Below, piece after piece: positions 1 through 7,522 of a stretch of DNA of 64,000 nucleotides. Made by a program: the position numbers and the translations under genes. This stretch comes from Planococcus sp. APC 4015 (GTDB taxonomy: Bacteria; Actinomycetota; Actinomycetes; Actinomycetales; Microbacteriaceae), in contig JASDDH010000010.1 of the NCBI GenBank assembly GCA_030407505.1, forward strand, positions 45,782 to 109,781, in the 5' to 3' direction. Position 1 is the stretch's first letter. Every line of letters starts with the position of its first letter. The notes beneath the pieces are model-generated. The model did not search any database. It saw only the letters and a list, made by a program, of their open reading frames with translations, and had not been told where the DNA came from.

Positions 1-55
1 CTCGAACGGGTCAGGTCGCCTCCGCGGCGTGGATGCTGATCCACCCTCGCCTCAG

Positions 56-93
56 AAGCGCCCCGCGCACCCATCCGGATGCGCGGGGCGCTT
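56..93 (-). terminator. rho-independent terminator of the MFS gene
   Basis: A perfect 13-bp inverted repeat (AAGCGCCCCGCGC / GCGCGGGGCGCTT) with a 12-base loop lies just past the stop codon of the MFS gene. There is no long T-run, which is usual in high-GC actinobacteria. Bases 1-55 hold nothing I can assign. Confidence 0.75.
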
Positions 94-108
94 CGTCGTG
101 ACCAGTCG

Positions 109-1593
109 TCACCCGAGGTGCGCCATGACGGGATCCCCCGGGGGGAGCAGGTCTTCCTTCGCGCCGCGGATGAGGAGCGCAGAGACCACCGCGCCCACGA
201 CGAGGCAGATCGCCGAGGCGACGAACACCACCGAGTAACCGGCGGTCATCGCCTCGAGCTGTGCGGGGGGCGCCGCAGAGTCCGACGCACCGGATGCCGA
301 CACGTAGAGCGCGGTGAAGACCGACAGACCGATCGAGCCGCCGATCTGCATCGCCGAGTTGGCGGTGGCCGAGGCGGCACCGGCATCGTGGGGTGCGACG
401 CCGCTCAGCGCGAGGTTCTGCACCGGCACGAAGATGAAGGCCATCCCGACCCCCATCACCACGAGCCCGGGCAGGATCTGCACCCCGTAGTCGCCGTCGG
501 CGGTCAGCCGGGAGAGGTAGATCAGCCCGACGGCAGCCACGAGCGGACCGGCGATCATCAGGGGGCGGGGCCCGATCGCGGGGAGGAGCTTCGTGGCAAG
601 CGGTGCGGTGAGCATGATCGCGAGCGTCATGGGCAGGCTGGCGAGACCTGCCTGCAGGGGCGTCATCGCGAGCACGATCTGCAGGTGGAGGGCGAGGTAG
701 AGCGTCGCCCCGATCATCACGCTCCCGACGATGGCCTGTACGAGGAACGCCCCACCACGCACCCTGTCCAGCACGACGCGCAGCGGCAGCAGCGGCTGCG
801 CGACTCGGGTCTCGATGAAGACGAAGAGCGCGAGCAGGGCGACGCCGGTCGCGAGGAAGCCGAGGGTGGCAGGCGCTCCCCATCCGGTCTCGGCGAGGCT
901 GAATCCGTAGACGAGGGCTCCGAGGCCGAGGGTGACCGTGATCGCACCCCACACGTCGTACCGGTTGTCGCCGTCGGCCTTGCTCTCACGCACGAGGAGC
1001 ACACCGCCGACGAAGCCGACGATGACGAAGAACACGTTGACCAGCAGGCACCAGCGCCAGTCGGCGAACTCGGTCAGCACGCCGCCCAGCAGCAGCCCGA
1101 CGGCGGCGCCCGCCCCGGCGATGATGCCGAAGACGGCGAAAGCGGTGTTGCGGTCCTTGCCGCCGGGGAACGTGACGGTGAGCAATGCGAGGGCGGCCGG
1201 TGCCAGCAGTGCGGCGAAGGCGCCCTGAAGACCGCGGGCGATGATCAGTTCCACCCCGCTCTGCGCGAAGCCGCCGAAGGCCGAGGCCAGGCCGAAGCCG
1301 ACCATGCCGACGAGGTAGGTGCGCTTACGGCCCCAGTAGTCCGCGATGCGGCCGCCGAGCAGCAGCAGCGCGCCGAACGCCAGCGCATAGGCCGTGACGA
1401 CCCACTGGCGCTGCCCGTCGGTCAGACCGAGCTCGACCTGAGCCTGCGGCAGCGCGATGTTGACGATCGTGCCGTCGAGCACCACGACGAGCTGGGTCAG
1501 GGCGAGAACGCACAGCGTGAGCCAGCGGCGGTCCGCGACTGTTCGCGGGCGCCTGGACGGCGTGATCACGGGATGGTTCTCGGTGGACGTCAT
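109..1593 (-). CDS. MFS drug-efflux transporter, DHA2 (EmrB/QacA) type
   Basis: This 494-residue membrane protein has the length and motifs of 14-helix DHA2 drug:proton antiporters. Visible are the helix-1 motif LDGTIVNIALP (about 39-49), motif A GGRIADYWGRKR (about 80-91), and a motif C-like GLLLGGVL followed by WRWCLLVNV. It would pump hydrophobic compounds out across the cytoplasmic membrane using the proton gradient; the substrate cannot be told from sequence. AAAGG sits 7 bases before the ATG. It is divergent from a TetR regulator, with a palindrome between the two genes, the classic layout for a drug-responsive pump. A hairpin terminator follows it. Confidence 0.93.
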   Translation of the reverse strand: MTSTENHPVITPSRRPRTVADRRWLTLCVLALTQLVVVLDGTIVNIALPQAQVELGLTDGQRQWVVTAYALAFGALLLLGGRIADYWGRKRTYLVGMVGFGLASAFGGFAQSGVELIIARGLQGAFAALLAPAALALLTVTFPGGKDRNTAFAVFGIIAGAGAAVGLLLGGVLTEFADWRWCLLVNVFFVIVGFVGGVLLVRESKADGDNRYDVWGAITVTLGLGALVYGFSLAETGWGAPATLGFLATGVALLALFVFIETRVAQPLLPLRVVLDRVRGGAFLVQAIVGSVMIGATLYLALHLQIVLAMTPLQAGLASLPMTLAIMLTAPLATKLLPAIGPRPLMIAGPLVAAVGLIYLSRLTADGDYGVQILPGLVVMGVGMAFIFVPVQNLALSGVAPHDAGAASATANSAMQIGGSIGLSVFTALYVSASGASDSAAPPAQLEAMTAGYSVVFVASAICLVVGAVVSALLIRGAKEDLLPPGDPVMAHLG

Positions 1594-1664
1594 GCGGGTG
1601 CCTTTCGTGCAGAGGTTGCGCGGTCTCGACGCACCTCGCTGGACGTGACGACGAGCCTATTCTA

Positions 1665-1689
1665 TAAACGGATACCGGGTATCCGCTTA
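1665..1689. promoter_or_regulatory. candidate TetR operator
   Basis: CGGATAC-CGG-GTATCCG (1669-1685) is a perfect 7-bp inverted repeat with a 3-base centre. Three further matching pairs outside one mismatch extend it to 1665-1689. It lies between the divergent MFS and TetR genes, just upstream of the TetR gene's -10 hexamer, so the TetR protein could repress both genes from here. Confidence 0.65.
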
Positions 1690-1703
1690 ACGGGTCGATC
1701 GCG

Positions 1704-1709
1704 TAGAGT
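1704..1709 (+). promoter_or_regulatory. -10 element, leaderless start of the TetR gene
   Basis: TAGAGT followed by six bases and then the GTG start codon. This spacing would put transcription initiation on the first base of the start codon. Confidence 0.5.
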
Positions 1710-1715
1710 CTGGGT

Positions 1716-2363
1716 GTGGAGACCGAGACTGCGACCGAGAGCCGCCACTTTCGTGCGGACGCGGCGCGAAACCGGCAGAAGATCCTCGACGTCGCCGCGC
1801 ACCTGTTCGCCGACCGCGGCCTCGACGTGACACTGAACGACATCGCCCGTGAGGCCGGTGTCGGAGTGGGAACGGTCTACCGCAAGTTCCCCGACAAAGC
1901 CGCGCTCATCGACGAGCTGACGGAGAGCAAGCTGGAGGCGATGCTGAGCGTCGTGGCGACGGCATCCGGACGGGAATCGGGTGCCGCCGCGCTGCGCGAC
2001 CTCATGATGGGTGCGGCCGCCGCTCGGGCGGCCGATCGTGGCCTGTTCCTCATCCTCTTCCGCGCCGGCGACGAGACCCGGCGCGACGACCGCGTGGGCA
2101 GGCTCCTGGGCGCGTGGGACGAGGTCATCGCACGGGCCCGCGACGAGGGTGCGGTACGGCCCGGCTTCTCAGCCGTTGACGTCGACCTGTTCATGATGAT
2201 GGTCGGCGCCGTCGCGGACCGCACCAGAGATCTCGGCGCGACGGCGTGGCGGCGGTGCGCCGAGGTGCTCCTCGACGGCTACGCCGTTCGACCCGACGAC
2301 GACCCCGTTCCTCCCGTCGACGTCGACGACGGGGCTCGCCTCAGGATGCTGCTCGACGCCTGA
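1716..2363 (+). CDS. TetR/AcrR family transcriptional regulator
   Basis: This 215-residue protein has an N-terminal TetR-type helix-turn-helix: the segment with NDIAREAGVGVGTVYRKF (about 41-58) is the typical TetR recognition region. The rest is a divergent all-helical ligand-binding domain. It most likely represses the divergent MFS pump and its own gene through the palindrome at 1665-1689 and releases DNA on binding a drug-like ligand; this is inferred from the layout. The GTG start is favoured because no ribosome-binding site is visible while a TAGAGT hexamer lies exactly 6 bases upstream, which fits a leaderless mRNA. Confidence 0.9.
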   Translation: METETATESRHFRADAARNRQKILDVAAHLFADRGLDVTLNDIAREAGVGVGTVYRKFPDKAALIDELTESKLEAMLSVVATASGRESGAAALRDLMMGAAAARAADRGLFLILFRAGDETRRDDRVGRLLGAWDEVIARARDEGAVRPGFSAVDVDLFMMMVGAVADRTRDLGATAWRRCAEVLLDGYAVRPDDDPVPPVDVDDGARLRMLLDA

Positions 2364-2418
2364 GACATCCCCCGCCGTAGGCTGATCACTACGCCCACGG
2401 AGTCGGATCGGAATCATT

Positions 2419-3390
2419 ATGCGCATCGTCGTCGTCGGAGGCAGCGGGCACATCGGCACCTATCTCGTCCCGCGGCTGGTCCGCGCCGGTCACGAGGTGA
2501 TCAGCATCAGTCGCGGCGACCGGCGGCCATACGCGGCGTCACCGGAGTGGGACGAGGTGCGCCTCCTCTCGGTCGACCGGACGCAGCAGGATCAGGACGG
2601 GACGTTCGCCCGGACGATCCGCGACCTGCGCGTGGACGTCGTGATCGATCTCCTCTGCTTCACCACCGACTCGGCGCGCGCGCTCGTGGACGGCCTTCGA
2701 GGACACGTCGGACACCTGGTGCACTGCGGTTCTCTCTGGCGATACGGGCCGTCGATCGACGCCCCCATCAGAGAGGGCCAGGGCACTCCGCCGCTCGGCG
2801 ACTACGGCATCCAGAAAGATGCCATCGCCCGGCTCCTGAAGGACGAGACCGCCGACGGCGGTCTGGTCACGACCTCCGTCGACCCCGGCCAGATCGTCGG
2901 TCCGGGCTGGGAGCCGGTGGGACCCCTCGGCAACAGGGATCCGCGCGTCTGGCACACCCTTTCTGCCGGCGAGACGCTTCGGATCCCCGGCAGCGGCGCG
3001 GATTTCCTGCACCACGTTCATGCCGACGACGTCGCCCAGGTGTTCGAGCTGGCCGTGGAGAACCGCGATGTCGCCGCCGGAGAGGACTTCCACGCCGTCG
3101 CCGCCACCGCCCTCAACTCACGTGGGCTCGCGCAGATCGCCGCCGGGTGGTTCGACCAGGAAGCACACCTCGAGTTCATCGACTGGGAACGGTTCCGCGC
3201 CGAGACGACCCCCGAGTTCGCCCAGACGAGCTGGGAGCATCTGCACCGCAACCACGTGCTCTCGATCGAGAAGTCGGCGGCCCTGCTCGGATACGCGCCG
3301 CGTCATCGTCCGGAAGACGCGGTCCTCGCGGGGGTGCGCTCCCTGATCGACAGCGGTCGGCTCAGCGTCGCCCGGCCGCTGGTGGTCTGA
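2419..3390 (+). CDS. NAD(P)-dependent epimerase/dehydratase (extended SDR)
   Basis: The 323-residue protein opens with a Rossmann nucleotide-binding motif GGSGHIG (7-13). Its length and overall pattern match extended or atypical short-chain dehydrogenases acting on nucleotide sugars or related substrates. A YGIQK stretch near residue 129 occupies the place of the YxxxK catalytic pair. The gene stands alone between a TetR gene and a convergent repeat-protein gene, so context gives no substrate. It ends 16 bases from the convergent neighbour, with no clear terminator between them. Confidence 0.8.
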   Translation: MRIVVVGGSGHIGTYLVPRLVRAGHEVISISRGDRRPYAASPEWDEVRLLSVDRTQQDQDGTFARTIRDLRVDVVIDLLCFTTDSARALVDGLRGHVGHLVHCGSLWRYGPSIDAPIREGQGTPPLGDYGIQKDAIARLLKDETADGGLVTTSVDPGQIVGPGWEPVGPLGNRDPRVWHTLSAGETLRIPGSGADFLHHVHADDVAQVFELAVENRDVAAGEDFHAVAATALNSRGLAQIAAGWFDQEAHLEFIDWERFRAETTPEFAQTSWEHLHRNHVLSIEKSAALLGYAPRHRPEDAVLAGVRSLIDSGRLSVARPLVV

Positions 3391-3406
3391 CCCTGCCGCC
3401 GCGCGG

Positions 3407-4090
3407 CTACGGCGCCTGGAAGTAGAGGCGGTAGTCCACGCCGTCGTGCAGCATCGCCGTCATACCTGGATGCGAGTCGGCCGGGTACCCGACAGCCCGC
3501 AGCTGCGGGATCGAGTTGAACCCGAACCGGTAGGTGCTGCCGTCCCACGCACCCTGATAGAAGTCGTCGATCGATCCGTAGCGGAAGGCGTAGAGACGGT
3601 AGTCGCTGCCGTCGTGCAGCATGTTCCAGCGCGACCAGTCGGTGTCGGCAGGGAACCCGCGTACTCCGAGCGTCGGGATGAACGGCGCCGTCGCCCACGC
3701 GTAGGTGGTCGTTCCGGGTCGGAAGACGAACTGGTACAGCGTGGTCGGATCGCCGAGACGGCGCAGATACGCGTGGTACGCGCCGCCCGAGTGCAGCATC
3801 CGGATGCTCGAGGCGTCGGCGTCCGCCGGCATGCCGGAGAGCTGCAGACGCGGGATGGACCGGTGCCCGAAGTCGTACGACACGCCGTTCCAGCCGAACT
3901 GGTAGAGCGTGTCGCGCGATGAGCCGCGGAACGCGTAGAAGCGGTAGTCGGTGCCGTCGTGCAGCATCGCCGACCGGGCGAAGTTGGTGTCGGCCGGCGC
4001 TCCGGTGATGGGGATGCGCGGGATCGACGCGAACCCGAAACGGTACTCGTCGGAGCCTGGAACCCAGGCGCCCTGGTTCAATGACGGCAT
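3407..4090 (-). CDS. four-repeat protein of unknown function
   Basis: The 227-residue protein is built almost entirely from four copies of a unit of about 56-59 residues. Each unit can be counted from a PAD motif (about residues 32, 88, 147 and 203) and contains MLHDGxDYRxYAFR, a YQ-x-x-W stretch and a SIPxL stretch. Such short aromatic and glycine-rich repeats usually form beta-propeller or beta-trefoil-like folds that bind carbohydrate or protein; that is inference. No signal peptide or membrane helix is visible, so it appears cytoplasmic or exported by an unknown route. I do not recognise a named family. Confidence 0.75.
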   Translation of the reverse strand: MPSLNQGAWVPGSDEYRFGFASIPRIPITGAPADTNFARSAMLHDGTDYRFYAFRGSSRDTLYQFGWNGVSYDFGHRSIPRLQLSGMPADADASSIRMLHSGGAYHAYLRRLGDPTTLYQFVFRPGTTTYAWATAPFIPTLGVRGFPADTDWSRWNMLHDGSDYRLYAFRYGSIDDFYQGAWDGSTYRFGFNSIPQLRAVGYPADSHPGMTAMLHDGVDYRLYFQAP

Positions 4091-4229
4091 GATGCGTCCT
4101 CTCAGCGATGCGGGTGGTCACGGTCGAGGAGAGGGAATCGTCGCTCGGTGATACGGATGCCGGCGGGTCACGCCGCTGACGGCATCCTGAGCGTTCACCG
4201 TGACCCGGGTCGGAACGCTCCGACCGGCG

Positions 4230-4235
4230 TAGCCT
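4230..4235 (+). promoter_or_regulatory. -10 element, leaderless start of the LolA-like gene
   Basis: TAGCCT, six bases, then ATG. No Shine-Dalgarno sequence precedes this ATG, so a leaderless transcript is likely. Confidence 0.5.
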
Positions 4236-4241
4236 GGACGC

Positions 4242-5405
4242 ATGAACCCCAGCCCGCGCGTGCACGGCCGCCGTCCGCTGCTCTGGACCTCGGCGATCGT
4301 CGTGCCCCTGCTCGCGGGCGCGACGGTCCTCGTTCCGATGGCCGCCAACGGCGCGGTCGACCTGCCCGACAAGACGGCGCAGGAGCTCATCACCTTCGCC
4401 GGACAGAGCGACGTCGATGCGCTCAGCGGCACGATCGAGCAGACGTCCGAGCTGGGCTTGCCCGACCTCGGCGCCATCACCGGCTCGATGGGCGCCGACT
4501 CATCGGGAGAGGGAGCGTCAGCGGCGGAGATCGACGATCTGATCTCGCTGATCACCGGCTCGCACACCGCGAAGGTCTACCTGGACGGCGACAGCTCGCG
4601 CCTGCAGGTGCTCGACCGCCTCGGCGAGCGCAACATCTACGTCGACGGTGACGCACGCCAGGTCTGGTACGTCGACAGCGAGAGCCGGTCGGCGACGAAG
4701 CTGGTCCTGCCGAGCGAGGAGGACATCTCGGCCGCCTACGGAGACGACGTCGCACCTTCGGTGCCCGGCGAATCCGCAGCTACCCCCGACGAGATGCTCG
4801 ATCAGGCCCTCGCGCGGCTCGACGAGAGCACCGACGTGACCGTCGGCACCGACGCGCGGGTCGCCGGCCGCGAGGTGTACGAGCTGATCCTCGCGCCCCG
4901 CACCGACGACACCCTGGTCGGTAAGCTGCGCTTCGCCATCGACGGCGAGACCGGCGTCGCCCTCGCAGCATCCGTCAGCGCACGTGGCGCGACCTCACCC
5001 GCGTTCGAGATCGCGTTCACGCAGGTCGATTTCGCGGCGCCCGACGCGAGCGTGTTCGCCTTCGAACCCGGCGCCGACATCACGGTGACTGAGGAAGACG
5101 TGCCGCTTCCCTCGAAGGGCGTCCAGGACGACATGAGCGCGAAGCCGGATGCGGCGACTCCTGTCGTCATCGGAGAAGGCTGGTCGGCCGTGGTCGAACT
5201 GCCCGTCTCGTCGGAAGCCGGTGGAGAGGACGTCTTCGCGGGCCTCGACCCGGAGCAGTCGGCGATGCTCGACAGCGTCACCACTGCCGTCGACGGGGGA
5301 CGATTGCTGCAGACCTCGCTGGTGAGCGTGCTGATCACCGACGACGGGCGAGTGCTCGCCGGTGCCGTGCCGGCAGCGCTCCTGGTCGACGCCGCCGGAC
5401 GCTGA
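4242..5405 (+). CDS. LolA-like secreted or membrane-anchored protein
   Basis: The 387-residue protein has an N-terminal hydrophobic segment (about 14-35) that reads as an uncleaved anchor or signal peptide, placing the rest outside the membrane. The body resembles the actinobacterial LolA/DUF2092-like fold, a curved beta-sheet that binds lipid acyl chains. It is followed 10 bases later by an ABC ATPase and a permease, so the three genes probably form one operon handling a lipid or lipoprotein at the cell surface. The family call is from memory of similar actinobacterial gene trios and is moderately secure. Confidence 0.72.
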   Translation: MNPSPRVHGRRPLLWTSAIVVPLLAGATVLVPMAANGAVDLPDKTAQELITFAGQSDVDALSGTIEQTSELGLPDLGAITGSMGADSSGEGASAAEIDDLISLITGSHTAKVYLDGDSSRLQVLDRLGERNIYVDGDARQVWYVDSESRSATKLVLPSEEDISAAYGDDVAPSVPGESAATPDEMLDQALARLDESTDVTVGTDARVAGREVYELILAPRTDDTLVGKLRFAIDGETGVALAASVSARGATSPAFEIAFTQVDFAAPDASVFAFEPGADITVTEEDVPLPSKGVQDDMSAKPDAATPVVIGEGWSAVVELPVSSEAGGEDVFAGLDPEQSAMLDSVTTAVDGGRLLQTSLVSVLITDDGRVLAGAVPAALLVDAAGR

Positions 5406-5415
5406 CGGCCCGCCG

Positions 5416-6393
5416 GTGACGACGCGTCCCGCCGACCACCCCGAGACGGAACTGGCGATCGAGACCCACGGTCTCACCAAGCGCTTCGGCACCCAGACCG
5501 CGGTCGACGGGGTGGATGTGGCGGTTCCGCGCGGCTCGGTCTTCGGTTTTCTCGGGCCGAACGGTTCGGGCAAGACCACCACGATCCGGATGCTGCTGGG
5601 CCTGATCCGCGCGAGCAGCGGCCAGGCGCAGGTGCTCGGCGAGGCGATGCCGCGTTCGCTGGACACCGTGATGCCGCGCGTGGGTGCCCTCGTCGAAGGC
5701 CCGGCGTTCTCGCCGTTCCTCACCGGTGAGCAGAACCTGCGGCGCTTCGACGCCGCAGACCGGCACTCGTCCGGTCGCACGCGAGCACAGCGCGTCGCGA
5801 CCGCGCTCGATCGCGTGGGCCTGACGCACGCGGCGAAGAAGAAGGCCCACGCGTATTCGCTGGGCATGAAGCAGCGCCTCGGACTCGCCAATGCCCTGCT
5901 CATGCCCCGCGACCTGCTCGTGCTCGACGAACCGACGAACGGCCTCGACCCGCAGGGAACGCGCGAAGTGCGGGCGCTGATCCGCTCGTTCGCGGCTGAC
6001 GGCACGACCGTCTTCGTGTCGAGCCATCTGCTCGCCGAAGTCGAGCAGCTCTGCACCCACGTCGGAGTGATGAGCGGTGGTCGATTGGTCGCGCAGGGAA
6101 CGCTCGACGACTTCCGTCGCTCGGGTGCACGCGCACGGGTGCAGGTGCGCACTCCCGACCTCGAATCGGCCCGCGGCGTGCTGACCTCACTCGGCATCCG
6201 GACGGATGCCCGGGATGCGGCATCCGACCGTGAAGTCGTGACCGGACTCCTGCCCGATACGGCCTCGCCCGAGGCGATCGTGGCGGCCCTCGTGGGAGCA
6301 GGCGTGCGGGTGCGCGGCTTCGAGCTCGTCGGGGAGAGCCTCGAGCAGCGCTTCGTCGAGCTCACCGGGGAGGGCTTCGATGTCGTCGCCTGA
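5416..6393 (+). CDS. ABC transporter ATP-binding protein (ABC-2 export type)
   Basis: The 325-residue ATPase has Walker A GPNGSGKT (47-54), an ABC signature variant YSLGMKQR (147-154) and Walker B LLVLDEPTNG (167-176), followed by the C-terminal extension usual in CcmA/DrrA-type exporters. I chose the GTG at 5416 because an upstream ATG would lie inside the preceding LolA-like gene, whereas this GTG falls 10 bases after that gene's stop. It overlaps the next gene, a permease, by 14 bases, so the two are translationally coupled and form one exporter. Confidence 0.92.
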   Translation: MTTRPADHPETELAIETHGLTKRFGTQTAVDGVDVAVPRGSVFGFLGPNGSGKTTTIRMLLGLIRASSGQAQVLGEAMPRSLDTVMPRVGALVEGPAFSPFLTGEQNLRRFDAADRHSSGRTRAQRVATALDRVGLTHAAKKKAHAYSLGMKQRLGLANALLMPRDLLVLDEPTNGLDPQGTREVRALIRSFAADGTTVFVSSHLLAEVEQLCTHVGVMSGGRLVAQGTLDDFRRSGARARVQVRTPDLESARGVLTSLGIRTDARDAASDREVVTGLLPDTASPEAIVAALVGAGVRVRGFELVGESLEQRFVELTGEGFDVVA

Positions 6394-7243
6394 GGCCGCG
6401 GCGGTCGCGCCGTCGGCCGGCGGCGGATGGGGAACCCTGCAGCTGCTCGGCAATGAGCTGTCCACCCAGTTCCAGCGGTGGCGGACGTGGGCGATGCTCG
6501 GCGCACTGGCGCTCATCCCGATCCTGCTCGGCGTGGCGATCCGACTCGTCGGCGGCTCGGATCCCGGCCGTGGCCCCGCGTTCCTGGACCAGATCACCGA
6601 CAACGGGCTGTTCGTCGGGCTCGCCGCCCTCACGGTGGCCATCCCGCTCTTCCTGCCCTTGACCGTCAGCGTCGCGGCCGGGGACGCGGTCGCGGGCGAG
6701 GCGAGCCACGGGACGCTCCGCTATCTGCTGATCGCGCCGGCCGGGCGCATCCGCCTGCTCCTCGTGAAGTACCTCAGCGCAGCGGTGTTCTGTCTGGCCG
6801 CGACCCTCACGGTGGTGGCGGTCGGGTCGGTCGTCGGCGCCGTCCTCTTTCCGATCGGCCCGGTCACGCTGCTCTCGGGCGCGCAGGTGTCGGTCGGCGA
6901 AGGTCTGCTGCGCCTCCTCGCGATCGGCGCGTACGTATCGGTGTCGCTCTTCGGCCTGTCGGCTGTCGGGCTGTTCCTCTCCACGCTCACGACGGTGCCG
7001 ATCGGCGCGATGGCGGCGACGGCGATCCTGGCGGTCGCTGCGCAGATCGTCGGTGCGATCCCGCAGCTGGACGCCCTGCATCCGTGGCTCTTCACGGATC
7101 GATGGCTCGACTTCGGCGATCTGCTGCGCTCCCCCATCGTGTGGGACTCGTTCGCCGGCAATGCGCTGTTGCAGGCCGGGTACATCCTCGTGTTCGGCGC
7201 CGCGGCGGTGGTCCGCTTCACGACGAAGGACGTGCTGTCGTAG
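6380..7243 (+). CDS. ABC-2 type permease
   Basis: The 287-residue protein has about six hydrophobic segments and begins with a short cytoplasmic N-terminus, as expected for an ABC-2 membrane subunit. It pairs with the ATPase gene it overlaps. A GEASHGTLRYLL motif near residue 110 is typical of this permease family. The substrate is unknown; the LolA-like partner upstream suggests a lipid-related or hydrophobic molecule. The gene ends in a convergent intergenic region holding strong hairpins. Confidence 0.9.
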   Translation: MSSPEAAAVAPSAGGGWGTLQLLGNELSTQFQRWRTWAMLGALALIPILLGVAIRLVGGSDPGRGPAFLDQITDNGLFVGLAALTVAIPLFLPLTVSVAAGDAVAGEASHGTLRYLLIAPAGRIRLLLVKYLSAAVFCLAATLTVVAVGSVVGAVLFPIGPVTLLSGAQVSVGEGLLRLLAIGAYVSVSLFGLSAVGLFLSTLTTVPIGAMAATAILAVAAQIVGAIPQLDALHPWLFTDRWLDFGDLLRSPIVWDSFAGNALLQAGYILVFGAAAVVRFTTKDVLS

Positions 7244-7337
7244 GGCGGAGACATCGGTCTGACACGACCACCGAAAAGAATCACGAAAAGATAACGCCGA
7301 CCTCTTCCCTTTCGTTACCTCGTCGTTATAGAGTCAT

Positions 7338-7440
7338 CGCACGGTAGTTGTTTTGCTGTGGCAGCTACCGGACATGTGATTGCAGGACACTCTTGGTGCA
7401 GGGACAAGGGCCGGTCGGAAGCCTCTCCGACCGGCCCTTA
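7338..7440 (+). ncRNA. candidate small RNA in a convergent intergenic gap
   Basis: A TTATAG hexamer (7326-7331) inside GTTATAGAGT is a good actinobacterial -10. About 7 bases later begins a stretch with a CGGTAG/CTACCG hairpin, ending in a perfect 14-bp terminator hairpin (7406-7439). No reading frame starts here. The alternative is that this is only the 3' region of the ABC operon. It lacks the C-rich double loops of 6C RNA. Confidence 0.25.
7406..7439 (+). terminator. strong hairpin terminator
   Basis: Perfect 14-bp stem AAGGGCCGGTCGGA / TCCGACCGGCCCTT with a 6-base loop. It can end the ABC exporter operon or a separate small transcript. Confidence 0.7.
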
Positions 7441-7471
7441 CTCTTGCCCTCATCGGCGAGTTGCCCGTAGC

Positions 7472-7498
7472 GGTCGCAACCGGCCGCTGATTGCGACC
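7472..7498 (-). terminator. hairpin downstream of the DUF2207 gene
   Basis: Perfect 8-bp stem GGTCGCAA / TTGCGACC with an 11-base loop, 24 bases past the stop of the minus-strand DUF2207 gene. It is probably that gene's terminator. Confidence 0.45.
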
Positions 7499-7522
7499 AC
7501 GAGTGGCGACTCGGCGCCCGAG

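Noticed and set aside
7338..7440. 6C RNA or another named actinobacterial RNA family
   Set aside because: The hairpin loops lack the runs of cytosines that define 6C RNA, and no known riboswitch core is readable.
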